IMG/VR virus record: IMGVR_UViG_3300009154_005213
Coordinates: 1 to 42,327 of that record
Direction: 5' to 3' (one strand)
Origin: a virus
Length of the DNA stretch: 42,327 bases
Both the position numbers and the translations under genes were made by a program. The notes under the pieces were generated by a model that did no database searches, was not told the origin of the DNA, and worked only from the letters and a program-made list of their open reading frames with translations. Of this stretch, positions 14,999-21,263 are shown piece by piece (the first letter of the stretch is position 1; each line of letters begins with the position of its first letter).

Positions 14999-15085
14999 GG
15001 ATCCTGTTCCCTACGGCGGTCTGTAAAACCGTTGCCATAAACATGTAGGGCGGCTGGCGATTAGGTTCAACTCCTTCAGGATCCA
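14999..15085 (+). tRNA. Non-canonical tRNA-Tyr (anticodon GUA), no D-arm visible
   Basis: The acceptor ggatcct/aggatcc is perfect, and CCA is encoded at 15086-15088. The anticodon loop CTGTAAA is that of tRNA-Tyr. Only 10 to 13 bases separate acceptor and anticodon stem, too few for a D-arm. Instead CCCTAC (15009-15014) pairs perfectly with GTAGGG (15045-15050) around the anticodon hairpin. The T-stem is weak (ttagg/ccttc). The same odd layout is seen in the tRNA-Arg at 16850. Confidence 0.65.
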
Positions 15086-15094
15086 CCAAACCAT

Positions 15095-15165
15095 GCCTCG
15101 TTAGTTTAATGATAGAACTCCACCTTTACACGGTGGTTGCGGCAGTTTGATTCTGTCACGAGGTA
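15095..15165 (+). tRNA. tRNA-Val (anticodon UAC)
   Basis: Anticodon arm ccaccTTTACACggtgg gives UAC. Acceptor gcctcgt/acgaggt, T-arm ggcag/ctgtc with loop TTTGATT; CCA at 15166-15168. Confidence 0.9.
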
Positions 15166-15176
15166 CCAAATAGCAA

Positions 15177-15248
15177 GAACCGTGGAGCGGCTGGCGTGGC
15201 TAACAGTCTTTCAAACTGTTTAGATGGGATCGAAACCCATACGGTTCG
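15177..15248 (+). tRNA. tRNA-Glu (anticodon UUC)
   Basis: Perfect acceptor gaaccgt/acggttc, anticodon arm acagtCTTTCAAactgt (UUC), T-arm atggg/cccat, discriminator G; CCA at 15249-15251. Confidence 0.94.
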
Positions 15249-15289
15249 CCATTTTGATTCTGTTTAGCTCAGTAAAAGCTAAATAATGC

Positions 15290-16015
15290 ATGAATTATAA
15301 AAAACATTATGATTTGTTGATTTCGCGTGCTAAAACACGAACGATAACAGGATATAAAGAAAGACATCATATAATACCGCGTTGTCTTGGTGGTTCTGAT
15401 GAGGCTACAAATTTAGTAGATCTTCTTCCAGAAGAGCATTATGTAGCACATCAATTATTGGTAAAAATATATCCAAACTGTTCTCCTTTAATAAAAGCCG
15501 CTGCAATGATGTGTATAAACTCATTGACTCAGCAGCGCAATAGTAATAAAATGTATGGGTGGTTGAGGAAAAGATTAGCTGATGTGATGAAACAATCACA
15601 GCAAGGATCAGGTAATTCCCAGTTCGGCACTGTTTGGATTGCGAATCTTTCTACAAAAGAATGTAAAAAAGTTAATAGAGATTTATTAGAACAATACCTA
15701 AATGAAGGATGGATTAAAAAAAGAATAATAAACTGGGAAACTACACCTAAAACTAAAACGTGTCCTAGTTGCCAAACTATTTTCTTTGGAAAAGGAAACA
15801 CCTGTTCGATAAGTTGCGGTAACAAACTTCACTATGAAAAAAATAAAGATTCTTTTCCTTTCTTGAAAGGTCATTTAGAAAGTATAATTGAAAATCATAA
15901 TAAAGGTATGAGTATATACAAATGTCTAATTGAAGCTGGATTGAGTGGTACAGGTAATAATCACACCAAATTAAAAAAACATTTTAAAAAATCTATAAAC
16001 AACAAGTGGAAGTAA
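15290..16015 (+). CDS. HNH homing endonuclease-like protein inside the tRNA array
   Basis: 241 residues. The N-terminal HNH core is clear: YKERHHIIPRCLGGSDEATNLVDLLPEEHYVAHQLL at residues 21-56, with the double His, Asn and second His of the ββα-metal nuclease. A middle zinc-ribbon-like segment follows (CPSCQTIFFGKGNTCSISCG, about 161-180). The C-terminus (SIYKCLIEAGLSGTGNNHTKLKKHF) looks like a helix-turn-helix DNA-binding repeat. Such free-standing genes spread by cutting intron-less or neighbouring alleles. Its last codons and stop form the 5' acceptor strand of the following tRNA-Gln. Composition is more AT-rich than its neighbours, consistent with mobility. Confidence 0.9.
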   Translation: MNYKKHYDLLISRAKTRTITGYKERHHIIPRCLGGSDEATNLVDLLPEEHYVAHQLLVKIYPNCSPLIKAAAMMCINSLTQQRNSNKMYGWLRKRLADVMKQSQQGSGNSQFGTVWIANLSTKECKKVNRDLLEQYLNEGWIKKRIINWETTPKTKTCPSCQTIFFGKGNTCSISCGNKLHYEKNKDSFPFLKGHLESIIENHNKGMSIYKCLIEAGLSGTGNNHTKLKKHFKKSINNKWK

Positions 16016-16078
16016 ATCGATTGGAGCAGATACTTGGCTTTGACCCAAGGTGAGCGGGTTCGATTCCCGCACTTCCTG
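16007..16078 (+). tRNA. tRNA-Gln (anticodon UUG)
   Basis: Anticodon arm cttggCTTTGACccaag gives UUG; T-arm gcggg/cccgc; acceptor tggaagt/acttcct with position 1-72 unpaired (U-U), compatible with the weak first pair typical of tRNA-Gln; discriminator G; CCA at 16079-16081. The first 9 bases overlap the end of the HNH gene. Confidence 0.9.
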
Positions 16079-16102
16079 CCACTTATTATAAGGAGATTAA
16101 TC

Positions 16103-16642
16103 ATGTTAGCATTTTTAGTGTGTGTTTATTGTGCCATTGCAGATCGAGTTCGTGGAGGATTCCCTAGTGATAGATTTTGGAAAATTAAACCGTGGTGGAA
16201 GCCACCGCTTCGTTCGTTTATTTGGTATGTTTCTGGTGGTGTTCTCGCCGCTTGTATTCTTAATCCACATGATATTAAAACTTTTTTAATTTGTGTGATT
16301 GCATCTATTCTTTTTGCATTGGGCGAACGACAGAACATGGGCGTGATTGGTTGGATTTATCCGACTCATTCAAAACAGTTGCTTGGCTGGCTGCATCAGT
16401 TTAGAATCGGTGCAGTATGGGCATTGATTGTCTCGCCGCTTTACTTTGTTGACGAACGACTTGTTGTTCTTATTCCGGCTTGTTTCTTTGGCCCGGTCTT
16501 AGGTGCGCTATTCGCACGATTCTTGTGGATAAAATTACCACCTATTTATTTGGAACTTGATGGGCAGTGGGCCTGGACTGAATTTTATCGTGGACTGTTT
16601 ATGGCTCTGATAGCCATCGTTTTTCACCATTATCTAACTTAG
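16103..16642 (+). CDS. Small integral membrane protein
   Basis: 179 residues from the ATG with an aggag RBS 8 bases upstream; a longer reading upstream crosses tRNA-Gln and is rejected. About four to five hydrophobic segments are visible: the N-terminus (LAFLVCVYCAIA), FIWYVSGGVLAACIL, FLICVIASILFAL, VWALIVSPLYFV with VVLIPACFFGPVLGALFA, and GLFMALIAIVFHHYL at the end. I do not recognise the family. A position in the host inner membrane is likely; a role in superinfection control or envelope effects is only a guess. The next small gene follows after 11 bases with its own RBS. Confidence 0.78.
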   Translation: MLAFLVCVYCAIADRVRGGFPSDRFWKIKPWWKPPLRSFIWYVSGGVLAACILNPHDIKTFLICVIASILFALGERQNMGVIGWIYPTHSKQLLGWLHQFRIGAVWALIVSPLYFVDERLVVLIPACFFGPVLGALFARFLWIKLPPIYLELDGQWAWTEFYRGLFMALIAIVFHHYLT

Positions 16643-16653
16643 GAGACTGAAAC

Positions 16654-16827
16654 ATGAACAAGTCAATTATATTTCGTAACAGACTCAACGGTGATAAAGT
16701 TGTCTGTGATGATGTAAAGAAAGACACCAAATATATTGATGGTGTTGAATATTATTTTGTGCATGAGCTTGATAATGCGCGACGATTTCTGATGCGCAAA
16801 GAGGCACTTGAAAAAGTAAGCAAGTAG
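16654..16827 (+). CDS. 57-residue conserved-looking small protein
   Basis: Starts MNKSIIFRNRLNGDKVVCDD and reads through DGVEYYFVHELDNARRFLMRKEALEKVSK. An aggag RBS lies 6 bases upstream and the gene follows the membrane protein closely. The KVVC-(x)n-IDGVEYYFVH-(x)n-RRFLMRKEALEKV layout is common in small hypothetical proteins of large myoviruses. Function unknown. Confidence 0.7.
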   Translation: MNKSIIFRNRLNGDKVVCDDVKKDTKYIDGVEYYFVHELDNARRFLMRKEALEKVSK

Positions 16828-16849
16828 CTGAAGTTAAATTTGATCAAAT

Positions 16850-16930
16850 CTCCCCGAGCCCGACATCGGTCTTCTAAACCGATCCTTAGAGTTGGGTGGA
16901 CGGCATGAGGTTCGATTCCTCACGGGGGGA
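16850..16930 (+). tRNA. Non-canonical tRNA-Arg (anticodon UCU), no D-arm visible
   Basis: Acceptor ctccccg/cgggggg, anticodon hairpin tcggtCTTCTAAaccga (UCU), perfect T-arm tgagg/cctca, and CCA at 16931-16933. Only 9 bases lie between acceptor and anticodon stem. CCCGAC (16859-16864) pairs with GTTGGG (16891-16896) around the anticodon hairpin, the same architecture as the tRNA-Tyr at 14999. Confidence 0.68.
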
Positions 16931-16948
16931 CCAATTCGCAGGTTGCAT

Positions 16949-17020
16949 CGGAGTATGATGAAATGGTTATCATAGCGGTCTTTTAAACCGCCCTTCAGGG
17001 TTCAAGTCCCTGTACTCCGA
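16949..17020 (+). tRNA. tRNA-Lys (anticodon UUU)
   Basis: Perfect acceptor cggagta/tactccg, anticodon arm gcggtCTTTTAAaccgc (UUU), T-arm caggg/ccctg; CCA at 17021-17023. Confidence 0.93.
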
Positions 17021-17030
17021 CCATAACGAC

Positions 17031-17101
17031 GGCTGGATGGCAGAGCGATTATGCAGCGGCCTGCAAAGCCGTGTAGACTGGTTTGACTCCAGTTCCAGCT
17101 T
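17031..17101 (+). tRNA. tRNA-Cys (anticodon GCA)
   Basis: Acceptor ggctgga/tccagct, anticodon arm gcggcCTGCAAAgccgt (GCA), T-arm actgg/ccagt, discriminator T as in Cys; CCA at 17102-17104. Confidence 0.93.
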
Positions 17102-17149
17102 CCAAATGCTTTTTTCAGTAATGCTGTCATACAGTGATATATAATTATC

Positions 17150-17884
17150 ATGAGTAAACCAAATATATTATTAATCGGAGACAACTGTGTTGACATCTAT
17201 CAATACGGTCTAGTAGACAGAATCAGTCCAGAAGCACCAGTGCCAGTTTTTCGTTATCTAGATGAAGAAAGCAGACCCGGCATGGCAGCCAATGTCAAAC
17301 TAAATTTAGAAGCATTGGGCATGTATGTAAAATTCATTAGTCGAGGAACAAGCAGAAAAACTCGGTTAATAGACAGACGCAGCGGCCAACATATTGTTAG
17401 AATTGACGAAGATGCTAATTCAGAGTCGTTGAAAATCCAAGACCTACCAACTCTTTATTTTGATGCAATCGTGATCAGCGACTACAACAAAGGTACGGTC
17501 AGTTATGAATTGATAGAGCATATACGACGAGAATATGCAGGACCGATATTTGTTGACACCAAGAAAACAGACCTAGCTAGATTAGAAGGTTGCATGGTTA
17601 AAATTAATGCCAGAGAATTTGCAGCAGCGAAAACATACGCGACGGACATGATTGTTACGCATGGCGATCAAGGTGCTAAATTCAGAGATATGATTTGGCA
17701 TGCGCCACAAATTCAAGTTGTGGATGTCACCGGCGCTGGTGATACATTCTTGTCAGCGTTAGTCTATGATTATTTGCTGAATCATGATCTGGAAAAAGCA
17801 ATACCGTTTGCTATTCACGCTTCTGCAGTAACGGTACAGCATATCGGAGTATACGCTCCGACACTAGCAGAGATCGGTGGCTGA
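17150..17884 (+). CDS. PfkB-family sugar kinase, HldE heptose-kinase-like
   Basis: 244 residues of a ribokinase/PfkB fold. ILLIGDNCVDIYQYGLVDRISPEAPVPVF at the start carries the DRISPEAPVPV signature of heptose-7-phosphate kinase (N-terminal half of HldE). RPGMAANVKLNLEALG follows, and the PfkB signature DVTGAGDTFLSAL with catalytic Asp is at about residues 193-206. It is shorter than the bacterial kinase domain (about 310), with a reduced lid region. Phosphorylation of D-glycero-D-manno-heptose-7-phosphate is the best guess. With the HldD-like gene it forms two steps of ADP-heptose synthesis. No adenylyltransferase half is present. Confidence 0.85.
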   Translation: MSKPNILLIGDNCVDIYQYGLVDRISPEAPVPVFRYLDEESRPGMAANVKLNLEALGMYVKFISRGTSRKTRLIDRRSGQHIVRIDEDANSESLKIQDLPTLYFDAIVISDYNKGTVSYELIEHIRREYAGPIFVDTKKTDLARLEGCMVKINAREFAAAKTYATDMIVTHGDQGAKFRDMIWHAPQIQVVDVTGAGDTFLSALVYDYLLNHDLEKAIPFAIHASAVTVQHIGVYAPTLAEIGG

Positions 17885-17885
17885 C

Positions 17886-18257
17886 ATGACTGATACAATT
17901 CTTCGTTATTGTGGACGCCACTTAATATTAGATATATGGACTGAAATTGGTTTAGAAGTTTTGGGAGATCTAGACAAGATCGAAGAACAATTTATTGCAG
18001 CAGCAGAATATGCTGCTGCAACAGTGTTAAATCATCAGTGGCATCATTTTGGGCCAGGGAATGGTATTACTGGTGTTGTCATGCTGGCAGAATCGCATAT
18101 GAGCATTCACACCTGGCCTGAACATGGTTTTGCAGCCATTGATGTGTTTATGTGCGGGGATTGTGACCCTAAAAAAACATTGAAGTTTATGCGAGAACTG
18201 TTTCAGCCACGTAGTTATAGTATCAATGAAATAACTCGAGGTTTGCTACTAGAATAG
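17886..18257 (+). CDS. speD: S-adenosylmethionine decarboxylase proenzyme
   Basis: 123 residues, the bacterial class-1B length. The self-processing site is clear: AESHMSIHTWPEHGFAAIDVF, where cleavage before the Ser of HMS-IH gives the pyruvoyl cofactor. The GDCDPKKT segment follows as in SpeD. It makes decarboxylated SAM for spermidine synthesis; polyamines help condense phage DNA. The ATG at 17886 is chosen; a GTG 9 bases upstream is possible. It directly follows the PfkB-like gene. Confidence 0.92.
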   Translation: MTDTILRYCGRHLILDIWTEIGLEVLGDLDKIEEQFIAAAEYAAATVLNHQWHHFGPGNGITGVVMLAESHMSIHTWPEHGFAAIDVFMCGDCDPKKTLKFMRELFQPRSYSINEITRGLLLE

Positions 18258-18271
18258 TAATCTTATTTAAT

Positions 18272-18299
18272 GCAGGTTCGAGTCTCGCTCAAGGCACCA
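18272..18299 (+). pseudogene. tRNA 3'-end remnant
   Basis: The segment has T-loop TTCGAGT, a partly pairing T-stem (gcagg/ctcgc), acceptor-like tcaaggc and ACCA, but no matching 5' half is visible. It looks like the tail of a lost tRNA left behind speD. Confidence 0.55.
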
Positions 18300-18311
18300 A
18301 CTAGATTTGTG

Positions 18312-18319
18312 TATAAATA
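18312..18319 (+). promoter_or_regulatory. T4 consensus late promoter box (TATAAATA)
   Basis: Exact TATAAATA ending 7 bases before the ATG at 18327; supports late expression and that start codon. Confidence 0.75.
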
Positions 18320-18326
18320 CACAATC

Positions 18327-18998
18327 ATGAGAATTTCAGAAATAACAGAAGCCAGTGATCTAACAGTCCGTTCGGGTATAGGAATTGATGCTTCAAGGAA
18401 ACAACAATTAGCCAAACCTGGCGCTGTAGAACTAGGTCATGGCGCTTTTGGTAGTGCGTTTATTGAACCTGGTGATGTTGAAAAAGTCAAAAAAATTAGT
18501 AAGTTAGGTGATAACAAATGGAACAGGGACGGCTATTTTGCGTATGTCGATGCAATACGTCGTCTTTCTAAACAAGCTAAAATGAATCCATATCTGCCAC
18601 AGATATACAATGTCAAAGCATTTGAAACAAAAAATAATAAACGATATTTAGAAGTTACAATGGAAAAATTGTATTCTTATAACAATCTCAATACTGAAGA
18701 AGTAATATCTGTACTGGAAAAAATAACTCAAACTCAGCTTGAACGTGAAAAATTCAAAAAAAAAGATTTGATTGATATAATTAAATATTGTATTGATCAT
18801 CCTGATGTAAAAAAACTGTACCCCAAGGAAAATGTAACGATAGAAATTGCAGATTCTAACTTTAAAAAAGCTGTTAAATTGATACACGGTCTAACACGCT
18901 ATTTTGAAAAAGATATTCATGATCAGAATATTATGTTTCGCCGCACTTCCGCTGGCGTTCAACTGGTACTCACTGATCCATTATCTTTTCGGGCGTAA
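18327..18998 (+). CDS. Head-targeted protein-kinase-like protein
   Basis: 223 residues from the ATG after the late box. It starts MRISEITEAS, with an ITE|A prohead-protease-like site. Kinase-fold features are: glycine loop GHGAFGSAF at 37-45, a Lys-rich strand KKISK at 55-59 (possible ATP-binding Lys), EVTMEKLYSY near 110 as the hinge, HDQNIMFR at 198-205 as a catalytic-loop variant, and TDP at 216-218 in place of DFG. The N-lobe is intact, but the catalytic loop lacks the usual HRDxxxxN spacing, so activity is uncertain. Probably packaged and injected; a pseudokinase or an atypical host-modifying kinase are both possible. Confidence 0.7.
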   Translation: MRISEITEASDLTVRSGIGIDASRKQQLAKPGAVELGHGAFGSAFIEPGDVEKVKKISKLGDNKWNRDGYFAYVDAIRRLSKQAKMNPYLPQIYNVKAFETKNNKRYLEVTMEKLYSYNNLNTEEVISVLEKITQTQLEREKFKKKDLIDIIKYCIDHPDVKKLYPKENVTIEIADSNFKKAVKLIHGLTRYFEKDIHDQNIMFRRTSAGVQLVLTDPLSFRA

Positions 18999-19038
18999 TA
19001 TGAGATATAAAGAATTTTATAAGATATATAGATAACGT

Positions 19039-19046
19039 TATAAATA
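19039..19046 (+). promoter_or_regulatory. T4 consensus late promoter box (TATAAATA)
   Basis: Exact TATAAATA 64 bases before the GSCFA gene; longer leader than the other late genes. Confidence 0.55.
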
Positions 19047-19110
19047 ATAGATATTAATCGATTTATGAACACTAATTCCACACAATCAAGCATTCAATTA
19101 GGAGTATTCA

Positions 19111-20151
19111 ATGAAGATATATGAAGGTACCCGAGCTGTTAAAAATTTTAAATCAGCTTTGAAAGCGAAAACTGGCAGAATACCTGAGAAACATGAAGAG
19201 GGATATGTTAAAGTATCAGAAACCATTGAAAATGGTGCAATATTTCCCAGGGTATTACCTAAATTTTTCTTTGAGCCAAATGAACAAGTATTCACGATTG
19301 GTTCATGTTTTGCCCGAGAAATAGAAACTGTGTTAAAAAACAACGGACTGAGTGTACCCGTCGCTGAAATGAGGTTTCCAGTCGGCGAAGTAGGTGGTCA
19401 CCATGACCATGAATACGATGCGCATTTGCTTAATGAATATAATGCTGGCACTATTCTTCAACGAATAGAAAATGCAGCTGGTATATTTTCGTATACAGAT
19501 GATATGGGAATACAAGCAGCTGCCCCGGGTACCTATTACATAGAAAGTGAAATGAAAGAAGCTTGTCTCGGCGAAGGTTGGTATTTTGATATGTTTTTGC
19601 GAGACCACGTACAAGCTTTGCCATTGCCTAGAATATTAGAACGACGCAAAGAAATAGAGAATTTATACAAGAAAATGCTGGAGTCTGACAAGATAATCAT
19701 TACATTGGGTCTAGTAGAAGCATGGTTTGATAATTATACAAATTGCTATGTAAATCATACGCCCAGTTTCTCAGTGATATCATCTGATCCGTTGCGCTGG
19801 AGTCTACATCGCATGGATGTAGATGATGTGTTATTTCGTATGGCAAAAGCTATAAAAATATTAAATTCGATATCAAAGAAAAATATATTGATCACCGTTA
19901 GTCCGGTGCCGTTGACTGCGACCTTTACGGGGAACAATATATCATTGGCGTCCTGTTATTCTAAATCTGTCTTGAGAATCGCCGCCGAAAAACTCACTGA
20001 ACAGTTTGATAATGTTGATTATTTTCCTAGCTATGAAATAGTTATGTCATTTGGAACAGCTGGTGGATTTACTGAAGATAACGTACACGTTAGGCCTGAG
20101 ATTGTTAAACATGTAACAGAATACATGCTAGCTAATTACAGAAAAAAATAA
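19111..20151 (+). CDS. GSCFA-domain protein (GDSL-like hydrolase superfamily)
   Basis: 346 residues. The family-naming motif FTIGSCFAREIE is at about residues 70-81, with Ser as the likely nucleophile. IITLGLVEAWFDN and ILITVSPVPLTATF are the following SGNH-like blocks; AGGFTEDNVHVRPE near the end supplies the late Asp/His region. GSCFA proteins are uncharacterised esterase-like enzymes often found in glycan and capsule gene sets. A deacylase or acyltransferase role on a surface sugar is a reasonable guess. RBS taggag lies 9 bases before the ATG. Not obviously head-targeted. Confidence 0.85.
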   Translation: MKIYEGTRAVKNFKSALKAKTGRIPEKHEEGYVKVSETIENGAIFPRVLPKFFFEPNEQVFTIGSCFAREIETVLKNNGLSVPVAEMRFPVGEVGGHHDHEYDAHLLNEYNAGTILQRIENAAGIFSYTDDMGIQAAAPGTYYIESEMKEACLGEGWYFDMFLRDHVQALPLPRILERRKEIENLYKKMLESDKIIITLGLVEAWFDNYTNCYVNHTPSFSVISSDPLRWSLHRMDVDDVLFRMAKAIKILNSISKKNILITVSPVPLTATFTGNNISLASCYSKSVLRIAAEKLTEQFDNVDYFPSYEIVMSFGTAGGFTEDNVHVRPEIVKHVTEYMLANYRKK

Positions 20152-20194
20152 TTATATCGATTGCAGACTGTTGAATTATTCAGGGAAGTATTAA

Positions 20195-20719
20195 ATGAAA
20201 TTTAAAGAATTTGCAGAGGACAATACTATACTTGAACAGATTCTAGCAATCCACGAAGCAGATTCGTGGAGCTTAATGGAAAATGCTGGATCAGTTAACG
20301 ATACAGTGTTTTTTAAAAGCCCGATGTACGATGAAACAATGGCACAATTTCCAGGATTGCATGACAAGATTAGACAGTTCATGGATCTGAAGCAGCAAAA
20401 ATATGATGCGCCTTTTGGCTCTAATGACAAAGCTTTTTTGGGCGGCCTGCATTACACCAAACAAATCCCTGATTTACGAAAAGCGCATTTGTCCGCTGAT
20501 GAATCATTGGTTTATCGTTTCGAGGGTAAAAATCCTAGAAAGTTTTATTTGTTTGGCGTCTTCAATCATCACACACTGGGAACAGGCGATACGCAGAATA
20601 GAAACAGACAAAAAAGCATGGCTAAGCAATTAGGTAATATTCAAGATCCTGCTAATTTTCAACAGATTCCATCCGGCTCAGGCAAAACTCGACCAGTTCA
20701 AGAGCAAAAGCGTCGCTAA
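20195..20719 (+). CDS. RelE/YafQ-like protein with head-targeting-like N-terminus
   Basis: 174 residues. The start MKFKEFAEDNTILEQ resembles a T4 capsid-targeting sequence (MKxxEF), though the cleavage motif is weak. The second half has a RelE/YafQ toxin-like core: GGLHYTKQIPDLRKAHLSADESLVYRFEGKNPRKFYLFGVFNHHTLGTG (about residues 85-135), comparable to the DxHLxxDwlLiYr...l.gtHsxl pattern of ribosome-dependent mRNA interferases. The tail is Gln/Arg-rich and basic. No antitoxin gene is adjacent. If real, this would be an mRNA-cutting enzyme delivered with the phage DNA; that is inference. Confidence 0.6.
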   Translation: MKFKEFAEDNTILEQILAIHEADSWSLMENAGSVNDTVFFKSPMYDETMAQFPGLHDKIRQFMDLKQQKYDAPFGSNDKAFLGGLHYTKQIPDLRKAHLSADESLVYRFEGKNPRKFYLFGVFNHHTLGTGDTQNRNRQKSMAKQLGNIQDPANFQQIPSGSGKTRPVQEQKRR

Positions 20720-20791
20720 GTGATTGAGTTCTAAGAACAAATTATTTTTCAAAAACGGTTGACAATATCTAACCATTTTGCTATACTTTCT
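20718..20791 (+). repeat. Duplicated promoter-region repeat, copy 1
   Basis: About 74 bases nearly identical to 20961-21035: both begin with the last bases of an upstream gene (aagtgattga) and run through a common A/T block into TTGACAATAT and TATACT. Copy 1 contains the palindrome GTTCTAAGAAC, which could be an operator. Confidence 0.8.
20759..20787 (+). promoter_or_regulatory. Sigma70-like promoter
   Basis: TTGACA (20759-20764), 17-base spacer, TATACT (20782-20787), 29 bases before a small gene. Confidence 0.82.
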
Positions 20792-20816
20792 CTATACTGA
20801 ATAGAGAAACACTGAT

Positions 20817-20966
20817 ATGAAGTACACCACAGTCAACGGAATCAAGACCTTGTATATCAAAAAGACTGCCATGCAGATGGCGCGACTGTTTAAGGACGGC
20901 GCTATGCTTGATTTTTTGCGTAAAACCCCGAGCTGTCGCTTTGTTCCTAAACAGAATCGTAAGTGA
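20817..20966 (+). CDS. 49-residue basic small protein
   Basis: Starts MKYTTVNGIKTLYIKKTAMQ and ends FLRKTPSCRFVPKQNRK, Lys/Arg-rich. It sits directly behind a strong promoter and before the duplicate of that promoter, as typical of small early host-takeover genes. No family recognised. Confidence 0.65.
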   Translation: MKYTTVNGIKTLYIKKTAMQMARLFKDGAMLDFLRKTPSCRFVPKQNRK

Positions 20967-21035
20967 TTGATTTCTAAGAACAAAATATTTTTTTAAAAAC
21001 GGTTGACAATATACAACCGTTTTGATATACTGTCT
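20961..21035 (+). repeat. Duplicated promoter-region repeat, copy 2
   Basis: Nearly identical to 20718-20791; the unit includes the end of the 49-residue gene, the A/T block and both promoter boxes. Confidence 0.8.
21003..21031 (+). promoter_or_regulatory. Sigma70-like promoter of the RNA ligase operon
   Basis: TTGACA (21003-21008), 17-base spacer, TATACT (21026-21031). Five or six closely spaced genes follow to 23329. Confidence 0.85.
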
Positions 21036-21059
21036 GCATAAATGAATAAAGGAATCGAC

Positions 21060-21254
21060 ATGACCAATCTGACACTCAACGAACAACGCAGTACGCTTAT
21101 TCGGATGTTCCCCGAGGTCGCTCGCATCACCTACGAGTACGGCAGCTGGGGGGTGACCAATGTTATCGGTGAAGATGAAGTAACCGAGCTGTACACTTAT
21201 ATTAGTGGCACCAAGAAGTTTCAGCGCGTCGGTGTCATCTCGGTCGAAATTTAA
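21060..21254 (+). CDS. Small early protein of unknown function
   Basis: 64 residues starting MTNLTLNEQRSTLIRMFPEV; an aagga RBS about 8 bases upstream favours this ATG over the one at 21042. It contains ITYEYGSWGVTNVIGEDEVTELYTYI. No family recognised. First gene of the operon behind the 21003 promoter; the phosphoesterase starts 9 bases after its stop. Confidence 0.7.
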   Translation: MTNLTLNEQRSTLIRMFPEVARITYEYGSWGVTNVIGEDEVTELYTYISGTKKFQRVGVISVEI

Positions 21255-21263
21255 GGATACACA

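Noticed and set aside
14816-15040. Plus-strand frame across tRNA-Ala, tRNA-Ser and tRNA-Tyr
   Set aside because: It is made of tRNA sequence and has no RBS or protein-like pattern.
16034-16102. Longer N-terminus for the membrane protein
   Set aside because: It would read through tRNA-Gln; the ATG at 16103 has an aggag RBS.
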